From NCBI RefSeq assembly GCF_026341775.1, contig NZ_JAPEOB010000001.1, positions 372,001 through 436,000 of the forward strand: 64,000 bases of DNA. The letters run 5' to 3'. This document shows, piece by piece, positions 42,139 to 50,713 of the stretch. Position 1 is the first letter of the stretch, and each line of letters starts with the position of its first letter. A program made the position numbers and the translations under genes. The stretch is from Streptomyces sp. NBC_00654. Lineage in GTDB: Bacteria > Actinomycetota > Actinomycetes > Streptomycetales > Streptomycetaceae. Below the pieces are notes generated by a model. That model was not told where the DNA came from. It searched no databases and worked only from the letters and a program-made list of their open reading frames with translations.

Positions 42139-43581
42139 GTGCGCCAACTTCACCCCCTTTCGTCCCGCCTTTTCCCCCGTGCGTCGCGTTCCGTCCGTGC
42201 GCGGCTACGAGCCGCCGCCGTCGCCGGCCTCGCGGTCCTCGCGGTCGTCACCGTCCCCGTGCAGGCGCCTCCGGCCGCGGCCGGAGGGCACCGTCCGGCC
42301 GCCGCGGCGGACCCCGCGGCGGACCCTGCGGCGATCCGTGACTGGAACGTCATCGCCACCGAGACGATCAGCGCCAACCTCGGCGCCACCCGCCCCTCCG
42401 GGCAGGTGGCGCTCTGGCACGGGTTCGTCTCCGCCGCCGTCTACAACGCCGTGGTCGGCATCCAGGGCACCTACGCCCCGTACAAGTGGAAGGAGCGCGG
42501 GCCCGCCGGCGCGTCCCCCGAAGCGGCGGCCGTGACCGCCGCGCACCACGTCCTGCTCACCTGCTTCCCGCCCTCGCGGGCGAGCCTCGACACCGCGTAC
42601 GCCGCCTCCCTGGACAAGATCCCCGCAGGCCCGGCGAAGGACCGGGGCGTGGCCTTCGGGGAACGGGCCGCCGCCCACCTCATGGAGCTGCGCGAGGGCG
42701 ACGGCCGGTTCGCGGACGTGCCCTTCACGATGCCGCCCGCGCCCGGCGTCTGGCGCCCCACCGCACCCGCCCGGCTGCCCTTCATCGACACCTGGCTCGG
42801 CAGGCTCCGGCCGCTCCTGCTCACCTCGCCCGGCCAGTTCCGCCCCGGACCGCCGCCCGCCCTGCCCTCGGCCCGCTACGCGCGGGACGTGAACGAGGCG
42901 AAGAGCATGGGAGCGAAGACCGGCTCGGGCCGAACGGCGCACCAGACCGGGACCGCCCTCTTCTTCGGGGGCAATCTGCTGGTCCAGGTCCAGTCGGCCC
43001 TTCGGGACCATGCCGCCCGGCACGGCCTCGGCATCGCGGAGACGGCGCGGCTGTTCGCCGCGGCGAACACCGCGGCGGCCGATGCCGCCATCACCGCGTG
43101 GGACTCCAAGCTCCAGTACGGCTTCTGGCGGCCGGTCACCGCGATCCAGCTCGCCGGGACCGACGGCAACCCCGCGACGGAGGCCGACCCGCAGTGGGAG
43201 CCGCTGCTCGTCACACCCCCGCATCCCGAGTACGTCAGCGGCCACGCGACGGTCGCGGGTGCGGTGATGCGGGCGGTCACCGGAGTCCTCGGCACCTCAC
43301 GGGTCGACCTCGACGTCCCCTCCGAGATCACCGGCACCACACGGCACTACGAGTACGCCGACCAGTTCAACGAGGACATGATCGACGCCCGTGTGTTCGG
43401 CGGGATCCACTTCCGTACCTCGGACATCACCGGATGCCGGGTCGGCGACCGTATCGGCGGCTGGGCGCTGGCCCACTACTTCCGGCCGCTGGACCGGGGG
43501 GACGCGCAGGCGTCGGCACGGCCGGCGGGCCCCGACCGCGCCGCCCGGCCGAACTGTCCGGGTGAACTGTCCGGGCGGTGA
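42139..43581 (+). CDS. Vanadium-dependent haloperoxidase-family secreted protein
   Basis: 480 residues. A twin-Arg-poor signal peptide (residues 1-45, core AAAVAGLAVLAVVTVP) is followed by an Ala/Asp-rich stretch. The vanadate pocket motifs are complete: KLQYGFWRPVTAI, PEYVSGHATVAG with Ser-Gly-His, and DARVFGGIHFRTSD with the Arg and axial His. The protein is therefore a PAP2-superfamily haloperoxidase or acid phosphatase. The halide is unknown. The GTG start has AAGGGAGAG 4 nt upstream. A bidirectional hairpin follows. No natural-product cluster is evident beside it. Confidence 0.87.
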   Translation: MRQLHPLSSRLFPRASRSVRARLRAAAVAGLAVLAVVTVPVQAPPAAAGGHRPAAAADPAADPAAIRDWNVIATETISANLGATRPSGQVALWHGFVSAAVYNAVVGIQGTYAPYKWKERGPAGASPEAAAVTAAHHVLLTCFPPSRASLDTAYAASLDKIPAGPAKDRGVAFGERAAAHLMELREGDGRFADVPFTMPPAPGVWRPTAPARLPFIDTWLGRLRPLLLTSPGQFRPGPPPALPSARYARDVNEAKSMGAKTGSGRTAHQTGTALFFGGNLLVQVQSALRDHAARHGLGIAETARLFAAANTAAADAAITAWDSKLQYGFWRPVTAIQLAGTDGNPATEADPQWEPLLVTPPHPEYVSGHATVAGAVMRAVTGVLGTSRVDLDVPSEITGTTRHYEYADQFNEDMIDARVFGGIHFRTSDITGCRVGDRIGGWALAHYFRPLDRGDAQASARPAGPDRAARPNCPGELSGR

Positions 43582-43583
43582 CG

Positions 43584-43616
43584 CCGGGAACGCCCCATGA
43601 CCGCCGGGGCTCCCGG
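43584..43616. terminator. Hairpin between convergent genes
   Basis: CCGGGA plus GCCCC (43584-43596) pairs with GGGGC plus TCCCGG (43606-43616), with a two-base bulge. It serves the haloperoxidase gene and the CU044_5270-type gene. Confidence 0.6.
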
Positions 43617-43636
43617 CCTCCCGTGCTCTTCGGCCG

Positions 43637-44743
43637 TTACGCCGTCGTCGGCGCCGGGGTCTCACCGGCGCGGCCGACCGCGGCCCTGGTCAGGACGGCG
43701 GAGGAGCCGACCACGGTCCCGGCCGGCCCGGCGTCGCCCGCCTCGGTGAGGACGGTGCGCTCACCGAGGAACGCGTACGTGGTCCGGTCGAAGATCCACT
43801 GTGTCTGCTGTCCGTGCGACGTACGGGCGACGGCGACGCCCTTGCGGCCCGCGGCGTCGGTGGCCGTGTCGACCACCGTGACCCCGGGGATCTTCCCGGC
43901 GGCCGCGTAGAGTGCGGCGCCGACCCGCGGCGGCGCCCAGGTCTCGGCCAGCAGGTCACCGATCGCGGTGAACGCCCGCTGGTCCGGGTCCTGGCCCGAT
44001 CCGCTGGTCTCCTCGCGGATCAGCTTCAGCAGGGCGTCGGGGTCGGTGGGCAGCGATGCGACGTACGCGTGGGTCGGGTCGCTGATCGACGGCCCGCTCC
44101 CGGACAGCGTGCTCGGCCGGGGCTTCGCTCCGGGGCCTTCGAGGGAGTGGACCGGTGTGCCGGCCTCGGCGCCGAGCCGGCTGTCGGGCTCGCCCTCCTC
44201 GCGCAGCAGTCCGGGGCGGCTGCCGTCGGCGGACAGCCACACCTGCCGGGAGTGCGCGGGAGGCAGGGTCACCGGGCCGCCGCCCGCGCTCTGTCCGGCG
44301 TACGCGACCTTGCTCTCGATGTACACGAACCGGTCGTCGGCGACGGCCTGCCGCTTCTCCCCGCCGGCGGCGAGCGCGATGCGGTCCAGGAGCCGGGCCG
44401 CCTCCGGCGCGGCGGGGGAGGCGCTCACGACGTCGGGGGTGCCGCGGCCGGGGGTGTCCGTGAGGTTCACCGCGACGACGCCGCCGACCGCCAGCGCGCA
44501 GGCGATGGCCGGTACCAGGAACCGGACCGTACGCCGACGCGGGCGCGGGGCGCGGGCGGTGGCGGCGTTGGCGGTGACGGACTCTTCGGTACGGGCGGTC
44601 TCGCGCAGCATGGCTTCCTTCAGCATCAGTTCACGGTCGGCGCGCAGGCCGGGGACCGGCGGCGCGGGCAGCAGGGCGGTGAGGCCGAGGCGTTCGGCCT
44701 CCTCGGTCCGGTGGTCCGGACGGGGCCGCGAGGGGGTGTTCAT
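43637..44743 (-). CDS. CU044_5270-family membrane protein, probable anti-sigma partner
   Basis: 368 residues. The cytoplasmic N-terminus (about 70 residues, LKEAMLRETART) leads to one membrane helix (FLVPAIACALAVGGVVAV) and a large external domain containing VYIESKVAYAG, REEGEPDSRLG and TQWIFDRTTYAFLGERTVL. The family is regularly encoded right after an ECF sigma factor, and the topology fits a sigma-sequestering sensor, although no zinc anti-sigma motif is visible. ATG 44743 overlaps the sigma stop (ATGA), so the products are made in balance. The external domain probably senses an envelope cue. Confidence 0.82.
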   Translation of the reverse strand: MNTPSRPRPDHRTEEAERLGLTALLPAPPVPGLRADRELMLKEAMLRETARTEESVTANAATARAPRPRRRTVRFLVPAIACALAVGGVVAVNLTDTPGRGTPDVVSASPAAPEAARLLDRIALAAGGEKRQAVADDRFVYIESKVAYAGQSAGGGPVTLPPAHSRQVWLSADGSRPGLLREEGEPDSRLGAEAGTPVHSLEGPGAKPRPSTLSGSGPSISDPTHAYVASLPTDPDALLKLIREETSGSGQDPDQRAFTAIGDLLAETWAPPRVGAALYAAAGKIPGVTVVDTATDAAGRKGVAVARTSHGQQTQWIFDRTTYAFLGERTVLTEAGDAGPAGTVVGSSAVLTRAAVGRAGETPAPTTA

Positions 44744-45417
44744 CCGAGGTTCTCCTGGGTCAACGGCGGGACGGCCGGGAAGCGGCCCGGTCCGGGCCTG
44801 TCGGGGGTGGCGGAGGGGGCTCTGCCCCCTGCCGCGGGCGGCCGGTCGGCTCCGGGGCCGGCGGCGCGGGCCCCTGACCTGGCGGCGCGGGTCTCCTCGG
44901 CGGCGAGTTCGCGCAGCCGGGTCCGGGCGCGGGACAGCCGTGAGCGGACGGTGCCGACCGGTACGCCGAGCGCGTCGGCGGCGGCCGCGTAGTCCAGACC
45001 GGCCCACACCACGAGGGTGAAGACCTCCCGGTCACGGCGCCGCAGGCGGGCGAGCGCGGCGTGCGCGGCGCGCAGTTGCTCGGTGTCGGCGAGATGCGTG
45101 ACGAGATCGTCGGCGAAGTCCGGGACCGCGTCGCGTTCCGGGGCGCGGGCGAGCGCGATCTCGCGGCGTCGCCGTGCGCGTGCGCCGCGGCGCATGATGT
45201 TGGTGGCGATTCCCAGCAGCCACGGGCGCAGACTGTCCCCGTCGGGGCGGAGTTTCTCCCGTCCGCGCCATGCCTCCAGGAAGGTCGCCGAGACGACGTC
45301 CTCGGCTTCCGCCCAGTCGCCGGTCACCCGCAGGGCATAGCGGTACAGCACCTGGGCGTGCTCGTCGTACAGCTCTGCCAGGGCGTCGCGGTCCCCGCGG
45401 CGGAAACGGTTCCTCAT
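44740..45417 (-). CDS. ECF-type RNA polymerase sigma factor
   Basis: 225 residues. Region 2: FRRGDRDALAELYDEHAQVLYRYALRVTGDWAEAEDVVSATFLEAW. Region 4: LRRRDREVFTLVVWAGLDYAAAADALGVPVGTVRSRLSRARTRLRE with the recognition helix. Region 3 is absent, as in ECF factors, and the C-terminal 45 residues are Gly/Ala/Pro-rich. The frame is open to 45477, but the predicted transcription start near 45428 rules out the GTG at 45435 and supports ATG 45417. The promoter is a mirror image of the promoter for the divergent exported-protein gene, so autoregulation by this sigma is likely. Confidence 0.92.
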   Translation of the reverse strand: MRNRFRRGDRDALAELYDEHAQVLYRYALRVTGDWAEAEDVVSATFLEAWRGREKLRPDGDSLRPWLLGIATNIMRRGARARRRREIALARAPERDAVPDFADDLVTHLADTEQLRAAHAALARLRRRDREVFTLVVWAGLDYAAAADALGVPVGTVRSRLSRARTRLRELAAEETRAARSGARAAGPGADRPPAAGGRAPSATPDRPGPGRFPAVPPLTQENLG

Positions 45418-45430
45418 GAGTGATTCCACA

Positions 45431-45462
45431 CTCTGCACTGCCACCTGCGTTGCGGGAGTTCC
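45431..45462 (-). promoter_or_regulatory. ECF-type promoter of the sigma factor gene
   Basis: Leftward: GGAACTCC (45462-45455), 14 nt, CAGTGCAGAG (45440-45431). The GGAAC core is a classic ECF -35. The identical elements with the same spacing face the other way at 45550-45581. Confidence 0.7.
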
Positions 45463-45484
45463 CGTGACGTGGACCACAGGGGCC

Positions 45485-45522
45485 GGCCGGGACGTCGTGG
45501 ACGCGGCCGGGACGTCGTGGAC
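45485..45522. repeat. 20-bp direct repeat between divergent ECF promoters
   Basis: GGCCGGGACGTCGTGGAC occurs at 45485 and 45505. Each copy includes the palindrome GACGTC. It sits midway between the two mirrored promoters. Confidence 0.75.
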
Positions 45523-45549
45523 CCGGCCGGTGGTGTGGCGCGGCTCACA

Positions 45550-45581
45550 GGAACTCCGGGGCCCGGCGGCGCAGTGCAGAG
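45550..45581 (+). promoter_or_regulatory. ECF-type promoter of the exported-protein gene
   Basis: GGAACTCC (45550-45557), 14 nt, CAGTGCAGAG (45572-45581). The predicted start coincides with ATG 45583, so translation may be leaderless. Confidence 0.7.
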
Positions 45582-45582
45582 C

Positions 45583-47160
45583 ATGAACAGTTCATCCGTA
45601 TCCCGCCGGAGCGCCCTGCGGACCCTGGCCGTCGCCGTCGCCCTGACCGCCGGCGCCGCCCCGCTGTGGGAAGCCACCGCCTCCGCCGCCGCGTCCGCCG
45701 CGGAGCCGACGACGTACACCCTCACGATCACCCACCTCGACCGCACCGGCGCCCGAACGGCGGACTACGCCACCAACGTCACGGGAATCTCCGGTCCGGG
45801 TGCCGAGGAGACGGTCCATCCGTACGACGCCTCCGGCACGACCACCGTGCGGCTGCCCCGGGGCCGGTACCTGCTGGACAGCTCCCTGACCACGGGGAAG
45901 GAGGGGGACGGTACGGACTGGATCGTGCAGCCGCGCCTGGACCTCGACCGCGACACCGAGGTCACCGTCGACGCGCGGACCACCGCCCCCGTCGACGTAC
46001 GGCCGCCCGACCGCTCGGCGGGCTTCCTGCACAGCGCGATGTTCGTCCGGGTCACCCACGACGGGGTCACCCGGGACGCCAACCTGATCAACTCCACGCC
46101 GGACCTGCGCGTCGCGCACCTGGGCCCCGACAGCGAACCCGGCTCGGTCCGGCAGTGGTTCGACGCGTACTGGAGCGCCGGCGCCGCCGACTACGCGCTC
46201 GGCTACACCTTCACCGGCCCCCGTGCCCTGACCGGGCTCACCCGGCACCCCGCGCGGCGGGACCTGGCGACTCTGCGGGCGCGCGGCGCGGCCCGGCCGG
46301 GTACGGACGGAGCCGCCTCCCTCGACCTGCAGCCGAGCGCCGGACCGACCGTCGGGCTCTCCCGGCGGCTGGCGGCCCCCGGCACGGCCACCTCCTACGT
46401 GACACCGGAGCGCGGCACCTGGGACCTCACCTACACCGCCCCGGGTGCGCCCGGCGCGCGGCCGAACCGCTACGCCGCCGACGGCATCGCCGTACGCGCC
46501 GGGCGCACGACCACCCACACCTTCGACAACGCCGTCTTCGGCCCCGACCTCACCGGCCGCCCCGGTGTCGTACGCCAGGGCGACCGCCTCACCGTCGATG
46601 TCCCGCTGCTCGCCGACGGCGACGGCCATGTGCCGTCGGCACCGTCGTACGGAACGGCCCGCACCACGCTGCACCGCAACGGTGTGCGCGTCGGCTCCCG
46701 GACGGACGCCCCCGGAAGGGCCGCGTTCACCGTGCCGCCGGGGAACGCGGCGTACCGCCTCACCAGCACGGTGGACCGCGAGGGCGCGCCCGGCACCGCC
46801 ACACGGGTGACCTCCGTGTGGACGTTCACCTCGGGCACGACGGCCGGACCGGTCCCGGTCCCGGTGAGCGCCGTGCGGTTCTCGCCCGCGCTCGACCCGG
46901 CCGGCACGGCGCCGGCGAACGCGGCCCTGCGTGTTCCGGTCACCGTGCAGGGTGCCGGGGCCGGCGGGTACGTCAGCACTCCGGCGGTTTCGGTCTCCGT
47001 GGACGGCGGCACCACCTGGACCCGGGTACGGGTCGAGCGCGGCGCCGTCACGATCCGCAATCCGCGTGCGGGCAAGGGCGTCTCGCTGCGCGCCGAGCTG
47101 ACCGACACCCGGGGGAACACGCTCACCCAGACGATCATCGACGCCTACCGGACGGCGTGA
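45583..47160 (+). CDS. Exported protein, twin-arginine signal, function unknown
   Basis: 525 residues. The signal peptide has SRRSALRTLAVAVALTAG, a twin-arginine motif, with cleavage near ASA. The mature protein is beta-rich, with repeated Ig-like or C-terminal-protease-like modules (TYTLTITHLDRTGA, RYLLDSSLTTG, AAFTVPPGNAAYRLTSTVDR, SVSVDGGTTWTRVRVERG). It resembles the non-catalytic C-terminal part of Streptomyces subtilisin-type proteases, but no catalytic triad is present. It begins 165 bp from the divergent sigma gene and shares its promoter sequence, so I infer it is a target of that sigma factor. Confidence 0.8.
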   Translation: MNSSSVSRRSALRTLAVAVALTAGAAPLWEATASAAASAAEPTTYTLTITHLDRTGARTADYATNVTGISGPGAEETVHPYDASGTTTVRLPRGRYLLDSSLTTGKEGDGTDWIVQPRLDLDRDTEVTVDARTTAPVDVRPPDRSAGFLHSAMFVRVTHDGVTRDANLINSTPDLRVAHLGPDSEPGSVRQWFDAYWSAGAADYALGYTFTGPRALTGLTRHPARRDLATLRARGAARPGTDGAASLDLQPSAGPTVGLSRRLAAPGTATSYVTPERGTWDLTYTAPGAPGARPNRYAADGIAVRAGRTTTHTFDNAVFGPDLTGRPGVVRQGDRLTVDVPLLADGDGHVPSAPSYGTARTTLHRNGVRVGSRTDAPGRAAFTVPPGNAAYRLTSTVDREGAPGTATRVTSVWTFTSGTTAGPVPVPVSAVRFSPALDPAGTAPANAALRVPVTVQGAGAGGYVSTPAVSVSVDGGTTWTRVRVERGAVTIRNPRAGKGVSLRAELTDTRGNTLTQTIIDAYRTA

Positions 47161-47398
47161 GGGACTGACGGTCCGGGGGCGGACCCGTGCGGCGGCGCGC
47201 CCGGACGGGCCCGCCCCGGACGGGTCCGGACGCCCGTCCCCGGACCGCCCCGTCCCCGGACCACGTACGCCGTGATACCCACCTGATACACAGCCGCGCG
47301 ATGCCCGAAGCCTTCCCCTGACGGGCCGGAAGCGCGCCTCCCGGAGGCTGGGGGACGTACCCGACCCCCGGCGTACGAGAGGTTGGGAGGCACATGCC

Positions 47399-48460
47399 GT
47401 GCTGAGTTCTCCGGAGGCTTCCGCGCCCGCTACGAAACCCGGGCCCGCTACGGAACCCGCGCCCGCTACGGAACCCGCGCCCGCTACGGAACCCGCGCCC
47501 GCCATGGAACCCGGGCCCGCGACCGCCGGGCGTCGCACCACCGGCCCCCGGCGGGACGGTGTACTGCTCGCCGCCACCGCGCTGCTGTGCGCGGCGCTGA
47601 TGGCGCTGCACGGGCAGATCCCGAACACCGTCGGCCATCTCGGCAGCCTCTTCCAGACGCTGCTGCCCTGGACCGGGCTGAGCGTTCCCGTCCTGCTGGT
47701 GTCGGCGGCCCTCCGCCGCTCCCGGTTCGCGGCCGTGGCGGTGCTCGCGCCCGCCGCGGTGTGGGTGACGCTCTTCGGCGGCATGCTCACCGACAAGGGC
47801 TCCGCCGGCGGCGACCTGACAGTGGTCAGCCACAACGTGGACGAGGGCAACACGGACCCGGTGGGGACCGCCCGCGGCCTCGCCGCCGCGGACGCCGACC
47901 TGCTGGCACTGGAGGAGCTGTCGCAGGAGGCCGCGGACGTCTACCGGCGCGAGCTGGCCCCCGGCTACCCGCACCACGCGGTGATCGGCGGGGTCGGCCT
48001 GTGGAGCAAGTACCCGCTCAAGGACGTGGCGGCGGTGCCGATCATGCCGTGGACCCGCGCGATACGGGCCACGGCCCTGACGCCGAAGGGGCCCGTCGCC
48101 GTCTACGCCGCCCATCTCGCGTCGGTACGGGTCCACCCGGTGGCCGGGTTCACCGCGGGCAGGCGCAACGACGCGGCCCGGGAGCTGGCCGCGGCGCTGC
48201 GGGCGGAACGCTCGCCCCGTGTCGTGGTGGTGGGCGACTTCAACGGCACGTTCCAGGACCGGGCGCTGGCCCCGGTGACCTCCCGGCTGCGCTCCGCGCA
48301 GCGGGAGGCCGGCGACGGGTTCGGCTTCAGCTGGCCCGCCGCGTTCCCGGTGGTCCGCATCGACGACATCCTCGTGAGGGGGATGGAGCCGGTCTCCTCC
48401 TGGAACCTGCCCGCCACCGGCAGCGACCACCTCCCCGTGGCGGCCTCCCTGCGCCTGTGA
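47399..48460 (+). CDS. Endonuclease/exonuclease/phosphatase-family membrane protein
   Basis: 353 residues. The N-terminus holds about five PATEPA hexapeptides encoded by an 18-bp DNA repeat. Three membrane helices (about 55-130) precede the EEP domain: VVSHNVDEGN, LALEELSQEAADVYRRE, VVVVGDFNGTFQD with the Asp-Phe-Asn metal and catalytic site, and ATGSDHLPV with the catalytic His. It probably hydrolyses phosphodiesters or phosphomonoesters outside the membrane. The GTG start has GGGAGG upstream. The 238 bp before it hold GC-rich repeats and a promoter-like CCTGATACAC stretch. Confidence 0.85.
   Translation: MLSSPEASAPATKPGPATEPAPATEPAPATEPAPAMEPGPATAGRRTTGPRRDGVLLAATALLCAALMALHGQIPNTVGHLGSLFQTLLPWTGLSVPVLLVSAALRRSRFAAVAVLAPAAVWVTLFGGMLTDKGSAGGDLTVVSHNVDEGNTDPVGTARGLAAADADLLALEELSQEAADVYRRELAPGYPHHAVIGGVGLWSKYPLKDVAAVPIMPWTRAIRATALTPKGPVAVYAAHLASVRVHPVAGFTAGRRNDAARELAAALRAERSPRVVVVGDFNGTFQDRALAPVTSRLRSAQREAGDGFGFSWPAAFPVVRIDDILVRGMEPVSSWNLPATGSDHLPVAASLRL
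47425..47514. repeat. 18-bp coding repeat in the EEP gene
   Basis: The unit GCCCGCTACGGAACCCGC begins at 47425, 47443, 47461, 47479 and 47497. It encodes PATEPA. Copy number may vary between strains. Confidence 0.85.
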
Positions 48461-48560
48461 AACGCCCCGCGCCCCGCACCGGCCCGGGGGGTGGCGGACA
48501 CCGCCCCGCGCCTCGCGCCCCGCGCCCCGGACCCCCGACTGACTACGATGCGAGGGACGA

Positions 48561-49322
48561 ATGACCCATGACGGCCAGGTAGGTGCGGTGTCGGAAGCCC
48601 GGGTCCCGGACCCAGTCAGCGTGCTCGTCGTCGAGGACGACGCCACCATCCGCCGGGCCGTCCAGCTCGCCCTGGAACGCTACGGCTACCAGGTCACGGT
48701 GGCCGCCGACGGGCTCAGCGGGCTGGAGGCCTTCCGCGCGGGCGGGCACGATCTGCTGATCCTCGATGTGATGCTGCCCGAGCTCGACGGGATCGGTCTG
48801 TGCTACCGGATCCGTGAGGCGAGCCTCGTCCCGGTCCTGATGATGTCGGCGCGCGGCGACGCCCTCGATGTGGTCGCCGGTCTGGAGGCGGGCGCCGACG
48901 ACTATGTGATCAAGCCCGTCGACACCGCCGTCCTGGTCGCCCGGATCCGCGCCCTGCTGCGCCGCGCCACCTTCGAGCCGCCCGCCGCCGGCCCGGCCCG
49001 GCCCGGGGGCGGCAGCGGCGCCCGGGTCCCCGACGGGCTGCTGGTCTTCGGCGACCTCAGCGTGGACACCCTCGGCATGGTGGTGCGCCGGGCGGGCGAG
49101 ACCGTACCGCTGGCCCCCACCGAACTGCGTCTGCTGCTGGAGTTCGCCGCCTCCCCCGGCACGGTGCTGGACCGCCGCCACCTGCTGCGCGAGGTGTGGG
49201 ACTACGGCTGGGAGGGCGACACCCGCGTCGTGGACCTGTGCGTGCTGCGCCTGCGCAAGAAGATCGGCGGCGCCCGGATCGAGACCGTCCGCGGCTTCGG
49301 CTACAAACTCGTCCGCGGCTGA
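48561..49322 (+). CDS. OmpR-type response regulator, CseB-like
   Basis: 253 residues. The receiver domain has VLVVEDDATIRRAVQLALERYGYQV with Asp26/27, phospho-Asp69 in LLILDVMLPELDG and Lys118 in VIKP. A Gly/Pro linker leads to the winged-helix DNA-binding domain (VPLAPTELRLLLEF, RRHLLREVWDYGWEGDTRVVDLCVLRLRKKIG). Sequence style matches CseB, partner of the envelope-stress kinase CseC, although no sigE gene sits beside it. ATG 48561 has GAGGGACG upstream and a TACGAT -10 at 48544; a GTG at 48588 with AGGTAGG is an alternative. The kinase gene follows 5 bp after the stop. Confidence 0.9.
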   Translation: MTHDGQVGAVSEARVPDPVSVLVVEDDATIRRAVQLALERYGYQVTVAADGLSGLEAFRAGGHDLLILDVMLPELDGIGLCYRIREASLVPVLMMSARGDALDVVAGLEAGADDYVIKPVDTAVLVARIRALLRRATFEPPAAGPARPGGGSGARVPDGLLVFGDLSVDTLGMVVRRAGETVPLAPTELRLLLEFAASPGTVLDRRHLLREVWDYGWEGDTRVVDLCVLRLRKKIGGARIETVRGFGYKLVRG

Positions 49323-49327
49323 CCGCC

Positions 49328-50575
49328 GTGCGCTTCGTCAACCCCCTCTCCCTGCGCTGGAAGATCGCCGCGCTGACCGCCGCCGCCTGCTGCGCGGTCG
49401 CCGCCGTGATCGGCCTGCTCGTCCACGACGAGACCCGGGAGCGGGGGCTGCGGGTGGGGCGGGAACGGGTCTCGGCCGCGCTGGCCGCCGCGGAGAGGGA
49501 GTACACCCGGACGGGGAAGCGGCCGCCCAGCGCCGACCTCATGGCGCCGGACGCGCTGCCCGCGCCGCTGGCGCGGGACCTGGCCGCTCAGGCGCGGGAG
49601 GGCGGGACCTACGGCATCTGGTACGACGTCGAGGACCCCAACTGGTACTGGATGTGGGGGGCCGTGGCCGTCGGGGACGAGGTCCTGGTCGTACGGACGG
49701 ACATGAGCACCGAGGTGCGCGGCCTCCAGCTCCTGGACCGCAGCATCCTCACGTCCGTACTCGCCGCCCTCGCCGTCGTCGTCCCGCTCGCCGCCCTGGC
49801 GGCCGAACCGGTCAACCGGCGCCTGCGGCACGGCGCCCGCACCGCCCGGATGATCGCCGACGGCGACCTCGACGCCCGCATCGGCCGCACCGGACGGACC
49901 CGCGACGAGATCACCGAGATGTCGGCGGCCGTCGACGGGATGGCCGGGGCCCTGCAACGCAGGCTGGAGAACGAGCAGCGCTTCACCGCCGATGTCGCGC
50001 ACGAGCTGCGCACCCCGCTGATGGGCCTGGTCACCGCCGCCGGGCTGCTCCCGGAGGACGACGAGGCGACGGAGCTGGTACGGGACCGGGTGCGGGCGCT
50101 GCACGGGCTGATCGAGGACCTGCTGGAGATCTCCCGCCTCGACGCGGGTGCCGAGCGGGCCCGGCTCGACCCGGTGCCGCTGGGCGAACTGGTCGCCGAC
50201 GTGGTGCGCCGCACGGCGACGGACACCCGGGTCACCGCCGGGGACGCCCGGGTGGTGGAGACCGACCCGCGCCGGGTGGAGCGTGTCGTGGTCAACCTCG
50301 TCACCAACGCCCACCGGCACGGTGCCGCGCCCGTCGAGGTCACCGTCACCGGTGCCCGCGTCGTCGTACGCGACCACGGGCCGGGCTTCCCCGCCGCGCT
50401 GCTCGACCAGGGCCCGCAGCGCTTCCGCACCGGCGCGAGCGAGCGCGGGTACGGCCACGGTCTGGGGCTGACCGTCGCGCAGGGGCAGGCAGGGGTCCTC
50501 GGGGCCCGGCTCACCTTCGCCAACGCTCCGGACGGGGGCGCGGTCGCCACCCTCGACCTGGACCCCGCCGCCTGA
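49328..50575 (+). CDS. Sensor histidine kinase, CseC-like
   Basis: 415 residues. The first helix is LTAAACCAVAAVIGLLV. The external sensor domain (about 40-140) includes GTYGIWYDVEDPNWYWMWG. A second helix (VLAALAVVVPLAALA) leads to a HAMP domain, the H-box FTADVAHELRTPL with His225, the N-box VNLVTNAHRHG and the G-boxes VRDHGPGFP and RGYGHGLGL. It autophosphorylates on envelope cues and passes the phosphate to the preceding regulator. GTG 49328 lies 5 bp after the regulator stop, so the two are cotranslated. The Trp/Tyr-rich sensor segment is typical of CseC-type proteins. Confidence 0.9.
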   Translation: MRFVNPLSLRWKIAALTAAACCAVAAVIGLLVHDETRERGLRVGRERVSAALAAAEREYTRTGKRPPSADLMAPDALPAPLARDLAAQAREGGTYGIWYDVEDPNWYWMWGAVAVGDEVLVVRTDMSTEVRGLQLLDRSILTSVLAALAVVVPLAALAAEPVNRRLRHGARTARMIADGDLDARIGRTGRTRDEITEMSAAVDGMAGALQRRLENEQRFTADVAHELRTPLMGLVTAAGLLPEDDEATELVRDRVRALHGLIEDLLEISRLDAGAERARLDPVPLGELVADVVRRTATDTRVTAGDARVVETDPRRVERVVVNLVTNAHRHGAAPVEVTVTGARVVVRDHGPGFPAALLDQGPQRFRTGASERGYGHGLGLTVAQGQAGVLGARLTFANAPDGGAVATLDLDPAA

Positions 50576-50713
50576 GGACGGCCGGCTCCGCCACCCCGGC
50601 GGGCACGGGGCCGCGCGTCTCGCCAGAATGGACCGGCAACACCGGCCGCCCACGGGGGAGTCCGCGCGGACCCGGCACCGGGCGGCCCGGCCGGGCGCGG
50701 GGGAGGAGACGAT

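Noticed and set aside
44740..50575. sigE-cseABC operon
   Set aside because: The sigma factor and the CseBC-like pair are on opposite strands, more than 3 kb apart with unrelated genes between, so they are not that operon.
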